Shown one piece after another: positions 1 to 10,587 of a DNA stretch of 37,483 nucleotides. The notes below the pieces were generated by a model. The model saw only the letters and a list, made by a program, of their open reading frames with translations. It had not been told where the DNA came from and ran no database searches. Both the position numbers and the translations under genes were made by a program. Numbering within the stretch: the first letter of the stretch is position 1; every line of letters begins with the position of its first letter. Source of the stretch: Larix sibirica (lineage: Eukaryota > Streptophyta > Pinopsida > Pinales > Pinaceae); NCBI GenBank assembly GCA_004151065.3, contig NWUY0300007706.1:48295-85777 (forward strand). The letters run 5' to 3'.

Positions 1-26
1 GTTGAATATAAAACCTATGGGGTTAA

Positions 27-500
27 CTGGAAGACAGGGGGTCTCATCACGAGCCAACCCATCATGATCATAGGTGTTGATGGAATGGCATCTCTTTATC
101 TGGTTACCAAGCCAGTGAGATGGCTTTCAATGATTTAAAAACTGAAAGATGGGAGATCTTATCGCAAGTCATCCCATTCATTATCTGTCAATACTAGTGA
201 ATGACACTACCATAAATTGGTTACCAATCCAAGGTAGTGACTTGCAGTTAGTCCTTGCCTAACATTTTAAAGTTGAATCCAAAAGTCATTTTGAAGGACA
301 GGAGGTATTATCACAAGTCGGCCTGACCATGATCATGAATTCTTGTGGAATGACATTATTTCTATATGGTTACCAAGGCAGGATAATTCCCTTTGTTGGA
401 AAACAGGGGGTCTCATCATGAGCCATCCTAATAATTCTCTGCAGGCCTTTGGGAATGGCGCTGCCATGAGTTGACCACCAAATCAGGGCGGTTTCCTTTT
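27..500. repeat. Four diverged tandem units of about 100 bp
   Basis: Four units start near 27, 141, 291 and 396. Each opens with a GAAAACAGGGGGTCTCATCA-like block, then a gagcc/aagtc block, a TGGAATGGCA-like block and a TGGTTACCAA-like block. Units 1 and 4 are closest in the opening block; unit 2 is the most altered. The spacing is irregular (about 105 to 150 bp), so short spacers separate the units. No reading frame runs through the array. Tandem repeats of this size occur in untranslated parts of large plant LTR retrotransposons, but the owner of this array cannot be named from the window. Confidence 0.75.
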
Positions 501-1219
501 ATCTTCTTTTGGAAACATTAACTTATTTGATAAAATTAAACAAACATTTCTAGTGGATGGGATAAAAGTGATCCTTTGGAGTAAAGGGAAACCCTGTCGA
601 GGCTATGGACGCCTGCTGGCAGCAATGGCAATGCCTGTGATATTGGGATCTATCTTTAATGTTGCTTGAATTATCTTTGCTTATGTCGTGGTCTTATCAT
701 TCCTAGCAAATTTGGTTCCCTACTATTCTTTAAGGTTAATCTGGTTTACAAGGAACAAGTTGAGTTCACCCCTTGATGATTTTCATGTAATAATGAACTC
801 GTAAATCTATTCAAAGAAACTCTAGGGTTCATGATCTTTAAGAAAGTGGATCAGATTTGTTGTGAATATTTAATCCCTAAATTAAAACCTAAAGATACTA
901 TAATGTTTCTGTGACCAAGCAGAGATAATTGGTTCTCCCTAACGAGCCGCCATTTGTTGCAGCCACAACAGATCCCATCTTGTTTAGACAAGATGGGAGC
1001 CCCCATTCAAATTTTTGCTTCATCCCCTAAGTTTAGTTTGCTTGTAAGCACTTAGTTTCTTTGTTTAATTTGGTTCAAAGATTGCTTAACAATAATATTC
1101 GAATAAAATTTGAAATAAGTTGAGTCTTTTACACTTCCAATTCACTTAATCAAATTAATAAACAGTTCAGTCGGAAGTCAGCAGCAAATTCCTCAAAGTT
1201 AACATAAGTTCGTCCACTT
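501..1219. other. Non-coding stretch, no gene seen
   Basis: No frame of useful length is open on either strand. The stretch is moderately AT-rich and contains one perfect hairpin (973-998, listed separately). It may be the untranslated end of the element that owns the tandem units before it, but nothing diagnostic (LTR end, primer site, polypurine tract) is clear. Confidence 0.5.
973..998. repeat. Perfect 11-bp inverted repeat, 4-nt loop
   Basis: TCCCATCTTGT and its exact reverse complement ACAAGATGGGA flank a TTAG loop. It would form a stable RNA or DNA hairpin. No T-run follows and no known family is recognised. Confidence 0.7.
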
Positions 1220-1660
1220 TTTGACTCCGCTTCGTTTTTCCTGAATATCAGCAGTCAGGAGTTGGGGAACCTATCCTTGCAGTTTTAATTGCGTTCCCGA
1301 CCTACAACTCCCGACTTATTATGACCAAATGCGGAAATCGACAATCAAGAGATTATTAGATTTTATAATAATTTCTCTGTCGAATCCCCAACTCCCAAGT
1401 TTTCCCAATTTTCGATAAATTACGAAAGTTGGTACTCGGAGGATAATAAATCTTTGAATCAATTTGACTCCCGAATCCCGACTATTTCCAACTCAATATA
1501 ATTAGTGGAAGTCGGAGGTTAGGACAAATTTTATGTCAAATTTATTCCTGACTCCTGACTCCCGACCTTTTCCAATATTTGTGCACAACAGAAGTTGAAG
1601 GTCGGGATGTTTTTCACTATTGCACCTATTCTCTTCCCGACTCTCAACTTTTTGGGGATA
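1220..1660. repeat. Cluster of short ACTCCCGAC / GTCGGGA motifs
   Basis: Variants of the decamer ACTCCCGACT recur about ten times in both orientations within 440 bp, for example near 1297, 1310, 1383, 1467, 1478, 1509, 1549, 1556, 1601 and 1634. Spacing is irregular, so this is not a simple satellite. The motif is scarce in the rest of the window. Its role is unknown; short repeated motifs of this kind occur in LTR U3 regions and in minisatellite-like DNA. Confidence 0.6.
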
Positions 1661-1957
1661 TGCGTCAGCATTTCCATTTTCTGTTTAAATTTTGTATTTT
1701 CGCACGTGCCAAACTTATTTTCAATTATGAGCCTAATTAATGGAATCACCCATCGATTAAACCTTAACCGTCGATTTCAAAGTGATTGGTTTGTAATTAT
1801 TGTGCTATTGGCACAGTCCTAATCCAGGGTTTATTTAATCAAAATATGAATTTTGGCCATTACAACACAGTGGACTAAAAATTCAGAGCACTAAATTTCT
1901 CTATTTCTGCAGGTGAATTCATTCCAATTTCGCTCGACTAGCTTCTAATTTTAATAG

Positions 1958-2033
1958 GTATTTCTCGTTTGTGATTTGGTTTTTATAGATTATTGATATA
2001 TTGAGTTTTAATTGAGATTTTCATGGTTTGCAG
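1958..2033 (+). other. Candidate short intron in the leader of the following ORF
   Basis: An AG|GTATTT donor-like site at 1957/1958 is followed by 76 nt of T-rich sequence ending TTTGCAG at 2033, 33 nt before the ATG at 2067. Length, T-richness and both borders fit a small plant intron. Splicing of a leader to a 3' ORF is known for some plant envelope-like or accessory retroelement ORFs. Use of these sites is inferred from sequence only. Confidence 0.35.
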
Positions 2034-2066
2034 AACCATCGCTTCTCTTCCCTGGCCAACCAAACC

Positions 2067-5000
2067 ATGTCCAAAGCTACTGCATAAGATTTAAAGCTCA
2101 AAGACCCCAATTTTGGATTCTACTCAGACACTACTGTAAGGGTCACCGACACACTATGTCTTTATTGGGCTAGTATATACAGTATCTTCGATGGGGATGA
2201 CTTCTTAAAGTTCAAAGAGGAAGCCCTAATTTACCAGAACATCAATAATTCCCAATTTCATGCCATTGATGCATGACTTGTCGTCATGCCATAAACAGAC
2301 ATGGTGAAATGGATGATATACTATGCATACATTCCAACTAGTACATTCAGAGATTCCAACCAGGTGGTTTATGCTTCATTCAAGCCAGACACCTTTGCTA
2401 GAATTTATGCCCTGAAGGCCCCACAGTAGCTACCCGCCCCACAGCAGCTACCCACCCAAGACTTCATCAGGTCATTCAAGAGAAAATATGAACCTGATGT
2501 TTTACTTAAGACATGGATGGTTGACGCGGACACTTTCATACTGAAACCGAACAGACAATATCCTATTGTCTTCCTCGGGGAGCAAAGTGTTTACCAATTC
2601 TATGGGGCAGACACATGTCAGTACTTCAAATTGGAATGGGTTCCTCTAGCCCATTACATCTCCACAACTGGTAAAATTTTCAATTGGGCTCATATTTTTT
2701 CTGTCACTTTCAAAGATACTATCGCTCAGGCTCAAAAGACACCGACCATCAAAACTCCTAAATTCTACATGTTTGCTTATCTTACGGATATTATTTGTGT
2801 TTCCTTTGTTTATCCTGCTATGAGTTGGAATTGGACTAGGGAGAAACTACCTATCCACATCTACTGCTCAATTCTCTGCGAGGACAACTACGCTCCCTAT
2901 ATTTATGATATTTGTGACAAGTTCATCAGTGCAGTGTATTTTTCCATTTTTAAGAAAAAAAAACCTAGGGTTTCAGAGGATTCCATCTCCTTGATTTCCA
3001 CTGTTGGATATTGATACATTGGAGAATATTTCACATATATCAGAATTTGGGGCAGCAAATCAGTACATTTTCTACCAAGAATTGTCCCTAACAGGATGGT
3101 CTTATCAGAGGTAGCTTTCCAGACAATTCACGAGGGAGTTCATGGCCAGTGCCATTCTTCAAAGAGGAGGGATTGGCCTAATTTCCCTTTGTATATTGGG
3201 AATTCGACTATCCATAATGCAACCCATGGCATCACTCTTTCCAAGGAATTCGACCGATTGAAGTTTCCTTTTGCAGAAAAGAGAATGCATGATCCCAAAG
3301 GCCTTATAGTAGAACATTTTATACAAGCCCACTTAAAGAATACTTCTGTGCATGAACTGGAGCCAGATGGTTCTTTGTATTGAAATGCACATATTTTTCA
3401 AGAGGTTCTTAGAAAGTTAGCTGACCAAGATGAGAGGATTCTTGTGCATGATGAACAAAAGCAACATAGGATTAGGGTGATGGAAGAAAGAAGTAGGATC
3501 CTCCAACAATAGCAAGATGCTACCAAGGAAGCTATGGAAGCTGCAAACAAAGCTATAGTGCTAAGATCACCTTCATCTCGGCCTACTACACATCAATAAC
3601 TGGATAAGAAGCATGGAAAACAACCTACAATAGAGGTTCACCCTACTACTCCCATCCAGAATCTCAATATTCTCATACAGCAAACTCATACTCTTTAAAG
3701 TAAGTCATCTTCTTATACTGAATATGTTTATGATGTTACTTATGTTCATAGGATACTCCTAAACATATCTATAAAGATTGAAAATCCATCTAAGTGGAGT
3801 GTCAACCCTCCACTCCATATATGCAGTAGTGATATCATTGACTTATAGAAGGAACAACCTGTAGAAGTGATAAATCCAACACTAGTAGTCCAAGAACCTT
3901 CCCAGGAAACTGTTATGGACACCACCCAAGTTGTTGATGGTAATATTCCTCATCCATCTCTAGATAGTGGCTTGTCATAGGTACCTATTGTTGATGATCC
4001 CATTCAACATTCCACTTCCAATTCACCTCATGCTCCATCTCCTACCCCCAACCCCCTTAACACAACTACTCAATCCTCTTATCCATCTATAACAACTGCA
4101 TTACATGCTTTGATTGACCTTGTTACCTCACAACACCCCACAACTTCTCAGTCGGACCCTCCACCAACCCAAAATATTACTCCTTTTCCATATGAAATTT
4201 ATACCCCTTTTGTGCAATCCACTGTACTTCCACCTACAAGTATGCCTATAGCCTCTTCTTCTAAAATTAACCCACCAATATCCTTAGATCCACCCCAATC
4301 AACAACTATCACTACCAGTCAATCATTGTTTGTCATTTATTCTATAGAACTATTAGTATCTACAGCTGAAGACTCGACTCATTTTGGTGAGTATGTTGTA
4401 GTAGTATTGGGAGACTATTGTTTCAACAAGAGAAGAAAGGAAATCTTGAGGAAATCTCCTAAATGCACCAGTCAAGGTGAAGTCCAAGTTGGGCCAGATG
4501 CAAACCAGGTCATATGGAAACAAGCAACTAATGATCCTCGGAGGGAAGCAATAGAAGTTGTTGCGGCAATGGGAGCCTTTGTTGGGGCTAATTTTGACTT
4601 TGCGTCTACTCTCAACCGAGAACTGGAAGAAGAGAAGGCCAAGAGTATTGCATTGCAGGCTCAAAAATACTCCATCCACTTGAGTTGGACTAAACAAGTA
4701 GAGGACCTCAAGGCCCAGTATGATTCAATGGTACAAAAATTGCAAGCTCAAATTCAACAGTTAACACGCGCTGGTTGATCTGAAGATGTAGGTTGAAAAA
4801 TTTAAAGACTCAAATGCTTCCTCTGATTTCTTTAAGTTAACTGTACAATAATTTAAAGATGAATACCGTTCATGTAATGGCCTGTTGAGACAAACCCAGA
4901 CTTCATATTTTAAAGGTCTTAACAAGGTTCAAGATTACTTCAATTCCTTTGAACCTCTATCAGATATTCTTGCTGATCATATTGACAAGCATAAAAAAAC

Positions 5001-5646
5001 ACATTCATTTTATGAGCAGTTGTGTGAATGGAAAGCCCATCTGAAAAATGCTCCACAAATGCTACCTCGTTTAGACTAAGTCAAGTTAGCAAGAACTTGA
5101 ATTTCCATTAAGTCTTGGGGACTTGTTTGTGATGAGGTAGCTCATATGATTTAAAAGGGCTAGAAAATTTGTGCTAGGCAATGGATGCTAAAGGATAATC
5201 ATATGGAAATCATGGAGATGCCAGCTTTTGCTGATTTGGCAGAATCAGTGCCAGCAAACCTATGGATCGCTGAGGTGGATGAATAAAGGAATCAAATAGC
5301 AGAGGCGATCTAGGATGCTACTCAAATGGATATCTCATTATTCTGGTCTTTTATTTCAACTCATATTCAGTTAACAACCACATTGCAAGGATCCCTTGAT
5401 TCTCGGTCCAAGATCCGAGCTAAAGACGTCAAATCCTATGTGTGCAAAGCTCAGTTACAGCTTGAACATGCGAGCTATCTTGATGTCACGGAGATTTGGA
5501 ATATCTACACTACATGGAAAGATTATGTTACTAATCCGGATCAGGGTAGTTAGGGTCTTTCTTCTTATATTCAGGAATTCGATCCTTCTTTTCAGGACCT
5601 ATTTGTCTCATGGAATTTTAATTATATAGACCTCAGAAGAGGATAA
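2067..5646 (+). pseudogene. Decayed long retroelement accessory ORF (globular, S/T/P linker, coiled coil)
   Basis: One frame can be followed from ATG 2067 to about 4776 with roughly a dozen stops, then in the +1 frame to TAA 5644-5646, so it is one gene of about 1,190 codons with one frameshift near 4776. Residues 1-430 look globular, with a GKIFNWAHIF segment (about 2667-2700) and YLTDI...YPAMSWNW. Residues 430-760 are rich in Pro, Ser, Thr and Gln. A coiled coil follows (about 4610-4770, NRELEEEKAK...), then a weakly helical tail. Several stops sit where CAG or CAA is expected. No RT, protease, integrase or zinc knuckle is present. The layout matches the ORF at 30428-33718, which lies between pol and the 3' LTR of a gypsy element, and a polypurine tract follows the stop. 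I therefore read it as the 3' accessory ORF of a decayed LTR element. A decayed host gene is the alternative. Confidence 0.65.
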
Positions 5647-5658
5647 AAAGGGGGGAAA
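5645..5658 (+). other. Polypurine tract candidate
   Basis: AAAAAGGGGGGAAA overlaps the stop codon of the upstream pseudogene, and the purine bias extends back to 5635 apart from one T. LTR elements prime plus-strand DNA from such a tract just before the 3' LTR. A TG occurs shortly after (TGTAATTTCA at about 5664), but I find no second copy of the following sequence in the window, so the LTR itself is unproven. Confidence 0.45.
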
Positions 5659-6195
5659 TTCCAATGTAATTTCATGTATCAAACTTTGTGGAATGCTTTG
5701 TCTCTCTAAGACTAGTATGTGAGTTTTTGCACTCTTGTTAATGAAAGATGGGAGGTTGCATGCATTTAGTTCCAACACATGATCAGATAATTTTTTCTTG
5801 TTTTCATTATGTTCCTTTTATGTGTCCATTAACTAGTTTGTCTTAGATGTTAATAGTTGCAGGAAATGATTATTCACTTTGAATGTTTTATGTGAATGAA
5901 TTGTGATGACAAAGTACAATGAATATTTTCATTTATTTATGTGCATTACACATTTCTTGCGTGAGTTATTAGCACTTTAAGATACTAATTATTTAGTTTT
6001 ATTAAATGATAGCTTTCATTAATTAAGATGCTTTGACCCTGAAATATTTAACTGATATAACTTAATTGATGTGTCATTTTAATTGTTATCAATGAATGCC
6101 CAACAAATAAGCAGGAAGCTTTCTCTTCTTTATTTTTGTTGTTATATTCCATTTTGAAGCAGGACTTAACTAACTAATTTCAATATATCTCATAT
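5659..6195. other. Non-coding, possible 3' LTR remnant
   Basis: AT-rich with no open frame. It lies directly after the polypurine tract, where a 3' LTR of the upstream element would sit. No matching 5' LTR was found in the window, so its nature stays open. Confidence 0.3.
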
Positions 6196-6492
6196 AGGTT
6201 TTCCTTTCCGAATAGTGAACCTAAGATTTCATCAGCTCCATTACACCTTTCAAAATTAGTCGCTCATTTTGCACAACTAATAAGTCTCCTTTGGGACCAA
6301 AACAATAAGGCTAACGTAGGCTTAAATCCGTCGGAAGCAATCATCCCAAACGACTGGGAAATAGGGAAATCCTTGCGAGGTTTTACCGAAGTTCTTGGAT
6401 TGGATTTCTATCATTGCGTTAACGCCTGGATGCATTCCATATGGACCCGGGAATCAACACCCTCTAGGGATGCCTTCACTTTTATCGATTAA
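6196..6492 (+). other. Stop-free stretch of about 98 codons, unassigned
   Basis: The frame ending at TAA 6490-6492 is open back to about 6196, where ATATAG resembles a 3' splice site. The translation begins FSFPNSEPKISSAPLHLSK and resembles no family I know. Its last 30 bp lie antisense to a recognisable piece of gypsy polyprotein (VKASLEG on the minus strand), so at least the end is not host coding sequence. Chance openness is the likelier explanation. Confidence 0.2.
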
Positions 6493-6990
6493 CCTTCTTG
6501 TTGATTTTTTCCAAAGAAAAACAATACAAACTTCCTACTTGAACTGATCAACTTTTTTGTTTGCTTGGCACTTACCAGAGAGATCTTCGATTTACCTATG
6601 TGCGTGTTGATGATGAAGGATTTCTCATCCTTGATCAAGTGGTATTCGTTGGCTCTCCTCATGAATATCGCATCACTCATGTACATGTAAGGACTTTTGA
6701 ACACTACACCATAAAAATCCACGGGTACTACATCTACCTGCACTTCATCGACATATTCTACACTTATGGAAAATTTGATCTTGTACTGTTGGGTGAGTGT
6801 AATTTATGCATCCTTATTTACCCATCCCAGTGGATAGGGATTGGAATGATCATGTATTTCCAATCCAATCTTACATACCAAATCCTCTACTATGGGGTTT
6901 TCCTATGAACCAAAATGGAATAGAGCATCTATCTTGGTGGCGTCGACCTAGATATTGATGTGGAAGAGTTTTCTCATCTCTTTCTCGTCC
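6440..6990 (-). pseudogene. Gypsy aspartic protease and linker to RT, decayed
   Basis: Minus-strand translation gives an ALFHFGSQENLIVEDLV-like block (about 6935-6880) at the position of the D-S/T-G loop of retropepsins, but the catalytic Asp is His here. It continues GLEIHDHSNPYPLGWVNKDA and then an open stretch (6743-6489) with SPYMYMSDAIFMRRANEY and SKISLVSAKQTKKLISSS, known from the protease-RT linker of plant gypsy polyproteins. A VKASLEG block follows past a stop at about 6470. After that the similarity ends and no RT appears. At least four stops interrupt the frame, so no functional enzyme is encoded. Confidence 0.7.
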
Positions 6991-7029
6991 TTAGGGTGAA
7001 GGATACTCAAATGAAGCTCCTTCTACATT

Positions 7030-8111
7030 GTAGTTCAAATAATCTTGTTTTCCACATCTAAGTTGCTTTCTAACTCCTTGCTTGACTTTGTGGTTATAAT
7101 TTCCTTCCTCTTGGCATCCTTCTTGGGGTTCAACTCTGGGTCTAGCTTCCAACACTTTTCTTTAGTGTCACCATCAATATTACTATGGTTACATTGGTTT
7201 TTCAGGTCCTTACTGTAATGTGTCATGGCTATAGTCTTTGTCTCCTTTCCCTTCCACTTTGTCTTCCCCTCCTTGGTAATGTCTTGCCTCTCTTTTTGTT
7301 TTGAACCACCTTGTTATCCTTTATTTTGGCCTATGTTTTCCAGTTATTGTGCTTGTACACAAGCTTCACCAATTGACCTAATCTTGAAGAGAAGCACTAT
7401 CCTCCATATGTGGCTATGTAAACCCCCCCAGATACTTGAGGAGTACATCTGGGTTCTTGGGTGAGATACCCAGCATGATAGCCATATTCCTGAACTCAGT
7501 GGTGTATTCTTGCACACTTTGCCCCTGCCTTTGACTGAAGTAATACCAATGGATCCACTTGTCCTATATATATCCAATGGGGTAGAAATGGGACTTGATG
7601 AGGGTTTTAAAGTCCTTCCACTTATTTACTAGTTGGTCACCCTCCAACCTAAGTGCTTCTATGTGGCTTTCCCACCAAGTTAATGCATGCCCCTCTAAAT
7701 TCAGTCTAGAAAATGAGATATTTTAATCCTCAACTATTTGATGGGTGTTAAAATAAACCTCCAAATATTGAATTCAATGATTCAGTTTCAAAGCATCGAT
7801 CTCACCTTGATACGACTTGATGTCAACTTTCGCTTCCATATTCAAGAGAGACTGGGAAGGAATATTAGTATTGGAACTCGGCTACTCTCTCTTGGGATCT
7901 TTCATCAAGTCCTTTTTTGGGTCACCTTTATCTTCCCTCCAAATCCAAAATCTAAGTTAGAGCCTCTAGAGTCACTGAAAGGTCCAAACTTTCTCTTTAG
8001 AGCCGCCATGACAATTGACATGTTGCGTGAGATATCGACAACTTGTATTTCTAACTTTGTAAATCATTGTTAATAATCATCCACCATTCCCTGAAAAAAC
8101 TCATCTGCCAT
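7030..8111 (-). pseudogene. Gypsy gag with degenerate CCHC knuckle
   Basis: The start is the ATG at 8111 (MADEFFQGMVDDY), 68 bp after the primer binding site. An N-terminal helical segment follows (KLEIQVVDISRNM), then MAALKRKFGPFSD, then the capsid-like core: LEGHALTWWESHIEAL, FYPIGY, QRQGQSVQEYTTEFRNMAIM and SPKNPDVLLKYLGG. A one-base frameshift in a run of seven G/C (about 7423-7429) moves the frame to LHSHIWRIVLLFK...GEACVQAQ. A CCHC knuckle lies at 7193-7152 but keeps only the first and last Cys; the second Cys is Ser and the His is Asp. Several stops and the frameshift make it a pseudogene. The WWxSHIEAL and YTTEFRNMA blocks are characteristic of a widespread plant Ty3/gypsy gag family. 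Confidence 0.8.
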
Positions 8112-8178
8112 GGATATGGTTTGAAAAAAAATCACCAACTAATGGGTCCTATGATTACACACAAAACCCAAAGAAAAA

Positions 8179-8192
8179 CTACTTTGATACCA
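8179..8192 (-). promoter_or_regulatory. Primer binding site, initiator-Met tRNA type
   Basis: The minus strand reads TGGTATCAAAGTAG. Plant LTR elements commonly prime from initiator tRNA-Met with TGGTATCAGAGC; ten of the first eleven positions agree. It lies 3 nt inside the LTR edge, the normal distance, and so fixes that edge at 8196. Confidence 0.75.
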
Positions 8193-8195
8193 ATA

Positions 8196-9050
8196 TGATC
8201 CGTAAACTGTTGTGGATATTCCACTGGAACAATTCATCACAAGGGATCGTGCAACTTAGTTCTTATTTTATTAGATTATTTTTATTGAATGCCAAATANA
8301 CACAATAACACAATATATACCTTGGGAAAACCCAATATGGGGAAAAACCCAGCCACAAAATGAAGACTATGCCTTGCGCTTCATGTCAAATTGCAAATAC
8401 AAAGGAAATGGTACTCTCTATGGAGTTACCTATGACTCTATAACCAGAATGGATACTGCAAGATCTACTATCTCCTCTGTTATTCTCTAACATCCACTCA
8501 TGTGTTGTTTCTCAACTATGGAGCAATACAATACATCAAGAGAATGGAACCCCCTTCTTCTCCTAATGGCCTAGTATTTAGCATAGCTTGATAGTCATTT
8601 AGGGTTAATTTTGGGGCTTTTACATGCCTGACTCTCTGTTAGGATTAGTGTTTTAGTCCTTCTAAAATGTTCTTAAAGGTCCACAAGTCACTAGCTCCAC
8701 ATGTGTGAGAAGCGATAACTAACATGGAATCCACTTGGTACCGTGGTAGTCAACTAAATAGGTCGTGTGGGAGGCATAACTTTTGCATACGAACTTCATT
8801 TGAGACTATTTTTTGAATGTTGGAAAGGTATCAAAGTGTAGAATCATGTGAACGGGCATGGCACTATAGATGAACTTTTGACCCCAAAAAACATCATTTA
8901 GACCTACAAACAGGCCCCATAAGGTTCCAGACGCCAAATCTACAAAATGAGACATGCCCATAAAATGGGCCCTACAGGAAAATTCACCCAAATTTCGACC
9001 TTGAAAGATCCAAGTAGGTGACAAATTATATATTGATCCATTTCAGATCA
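8196..9050 (-). repeat. 5' LTR of the truncated gypsy element, 855 bp
   Basis: On the plus strand it begins TGATC and ends GATCA, a 5-bp terminal inverted repeat with canonical TG/CA ends. The inner edge is fixed by the primer binding site 3 nt away. On the minus strand AATAAAA-type poly(A) signals lie near 8287-8262, followed by the LTR end, as expected for the R/U5 side. One ambiguous base (n) is at 8298. Conserved short blocks such as GGGAAAACCCAATATGGGG on the plus strand are typical of LTRs. No second copy is present. Confidence 0.7.
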
Positions 9051-9306
9051 AGGGTTGAGAATCTAGTGTTGGGTTGACTGCGAATGTATACGTCGGAACT
9101 TTGTATCATCCAATAATTCGACCAATCACCCTGATGCTCCTTTGGAACTAACCGCTAAACCTGTTCTTTTCTTCCAATTTTTGATTTCCCTACTAAGGAA
9201 TTACATTTCTTTTTACTTAGTCTCCTGGATCAGTAGCATATGTGATTGTTATACTCGGATGAGATCTATTACTGCTTCTTCCTTTTTCCTATTCCCCATC
9301 CCTCTA
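9051..9306 (-). pseudogene. LINE ORF2 N-terminus (APE endonuclease), truncated by LTR insertion
   Basis: Just downstream of the ORF1 stop, the minus strand reads RGMGNRKKEEAVIDLIRV, MLLIQETK, FLSREIKNWKKRTGLAVSSKGASG and DDTKF. This is the start of the apurinic-like endonuclease of plant L1 elements; the QETK block carries the catalytic Glu, which is intact. At least four stops interrupt it. The sequence ends exactly at the LTR border (9050/9051), and the rest of ORF2 is not found on the far side of the inserted element. Confidence 0.75.
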
Positions 9307-10587
9307 CTAGTCTAGGAGATCACCTTCATTATTCACCTCTTGCATATGTGGAACCCCCTTCGTCTCTAGTGGTTTCAATTTTCTAGTAGGACTACTTCCT
9401 CTACTAGAATTGTTTATTACCTTTTCTATTGTTGGTTGCTCTCCCAGGTCATTTTCCCTCTCTGCTTCTTCTTCCCTTCTCTCCCTTAAAATTTTGACCT
9501 TTTTTATTACTCAGTTTCAGTTCCTTTCCCCCCTCTTCATTGTCTTCCTCTTCTGGTTGGGGAACACCCATATCTTCCTATAGTGCCAAAATAGGTTGCA
9601 CATCACTCTCTTCCAAATTACCTGTTGTCTTCTGATGCTCTTCCTCCATTAGTTGCACTTATATTGTCTGTTATTCTTCCTCATGCTTGTCCTTTGGTTG
9701 AGTTAATGATGCATAGTGATTTTGTTGTTGTCTCTGATTAGGGACCCCTTGATTCCTAGGGTTACCCATTGATTTCTTTGAATGAGATTTTCCCCCTGAT
9801 TGCCTAGGGTTTATTTTCCCTTGCTTTGATTGGCTCCCTATCTGAACCCTAGTCCAATTTGGTTGTTCTAGCTCCTCAAGCTCTGGTTGGTTTTTCTTGT
9901 AGTCCTTTGTGAAATAATCATATTCATGGCAAATCTAACAATTGAAAGGAAGTTGTTCATAAAACAATTGTTGGATGTACTCCCAGTTATCTACCTTGAT
10001 TTTTATCACCTTTGGGAGTCTGATCTCAAGGTATACTACAACACAGATCCTTGCGTAGAAGTATTGGTCTTTCAACTATGGTCGATTAATATATTTTCCT
10101 TGGACATTTCCAATTTCCTTCATTGACACGTTATTCCAACAGTAAAATGGAAGATGTAGCAACTAGAACTAGACTAGAATTGTTGACGGAATATCCAATA
10201 TTGGGTCAAAATTCGACGACCATTTATGTAGGTATAACCCTTGTGGTCCCACAAATTATGGACCATTACTGAATATCATATCACAATCTTCCTTAACTAC
10301 AAAATTAAATACAAAATACCCTTTTCCCATCAAGAAAGTTCCAACCTCCCCTTTGATAAGCGTTCGTCAATTATTTGGGACCAAGAATCCATTGTTCGTG
10401 GGGCCCTCCAGAGCCATGTGAACTGTCCAACCAAACCCTTCTCAGACAGTGACAGAGAAATCTTTCGAGGACCTTTGGTTGGAAGATTAACCTTTGGGAT
10501 AACATCCAGTTTTTTCACAAATTTAGAATGGGATACAATAGTTTGTCTTTTCCCTTGCGCTATGATCAACTTGTTGAACGCTTCCAC
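9307..10587 (-). pseudogene. LINE ORF1, DUF4283-like domain with zinc knuckle
   Basis: Minus-strand start at 10587 (MEAFNKLIIAQGKRQ) and stop at 9307-9309 (NEGDLLD). The N-terminal part has LSLSEKGLVGQFTWLW and SWSQIIDERLSKGRLELS, the pattern of the DUF4283 domain of plant LINE ORF1 proteins. Further on are VDNWEYIQQL, YEQLPFNCQICHEYDYF (about 9960-9910, a zinc knuckle keeping the first Cys pair, with the His and last Cys lost) and a basic, Gln- and Glu-rich tail. About twenty stops are present, many where Gln, Trp or Arg is expected. The product would be an RNA-binding chaperone of the LINE particle; this copy cannot make it. Confidence 0.8.

Larger units (their letters stand above)
6440..9050 (-). 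mobile_element. Truncated Ty3/gypsy retrotransposon inserted in a LINE
   Basis: On the minus strand the order is LTR (9050-8196), a 3-nt gap, primer binding site (8192-8179), gag (8111-7030), protease and linker (about 6990-6440). Reverse transcriptase, RNase H, integrase and the other LTR are absent, so more than half of the element has been lost. The outer LTR edge at 9050 falls inside the endonuclease region of a LINE ORF2, which puts the insertion after the LINE. The 5 bp outside the edge are AGGGT; the matching target duplication on the lost side is not seen. Confidence 0.75.

Noticed and set aside
1871-1893. LTR end and primer site (ACAACA then TCAGAGCA) before the first accessory ORF
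   Set aside because: Only eight bases match the initiator-Met primer site, and the sequence before it is not repeated after the polypurine tract at 5658, so an LTR pair is not supported.
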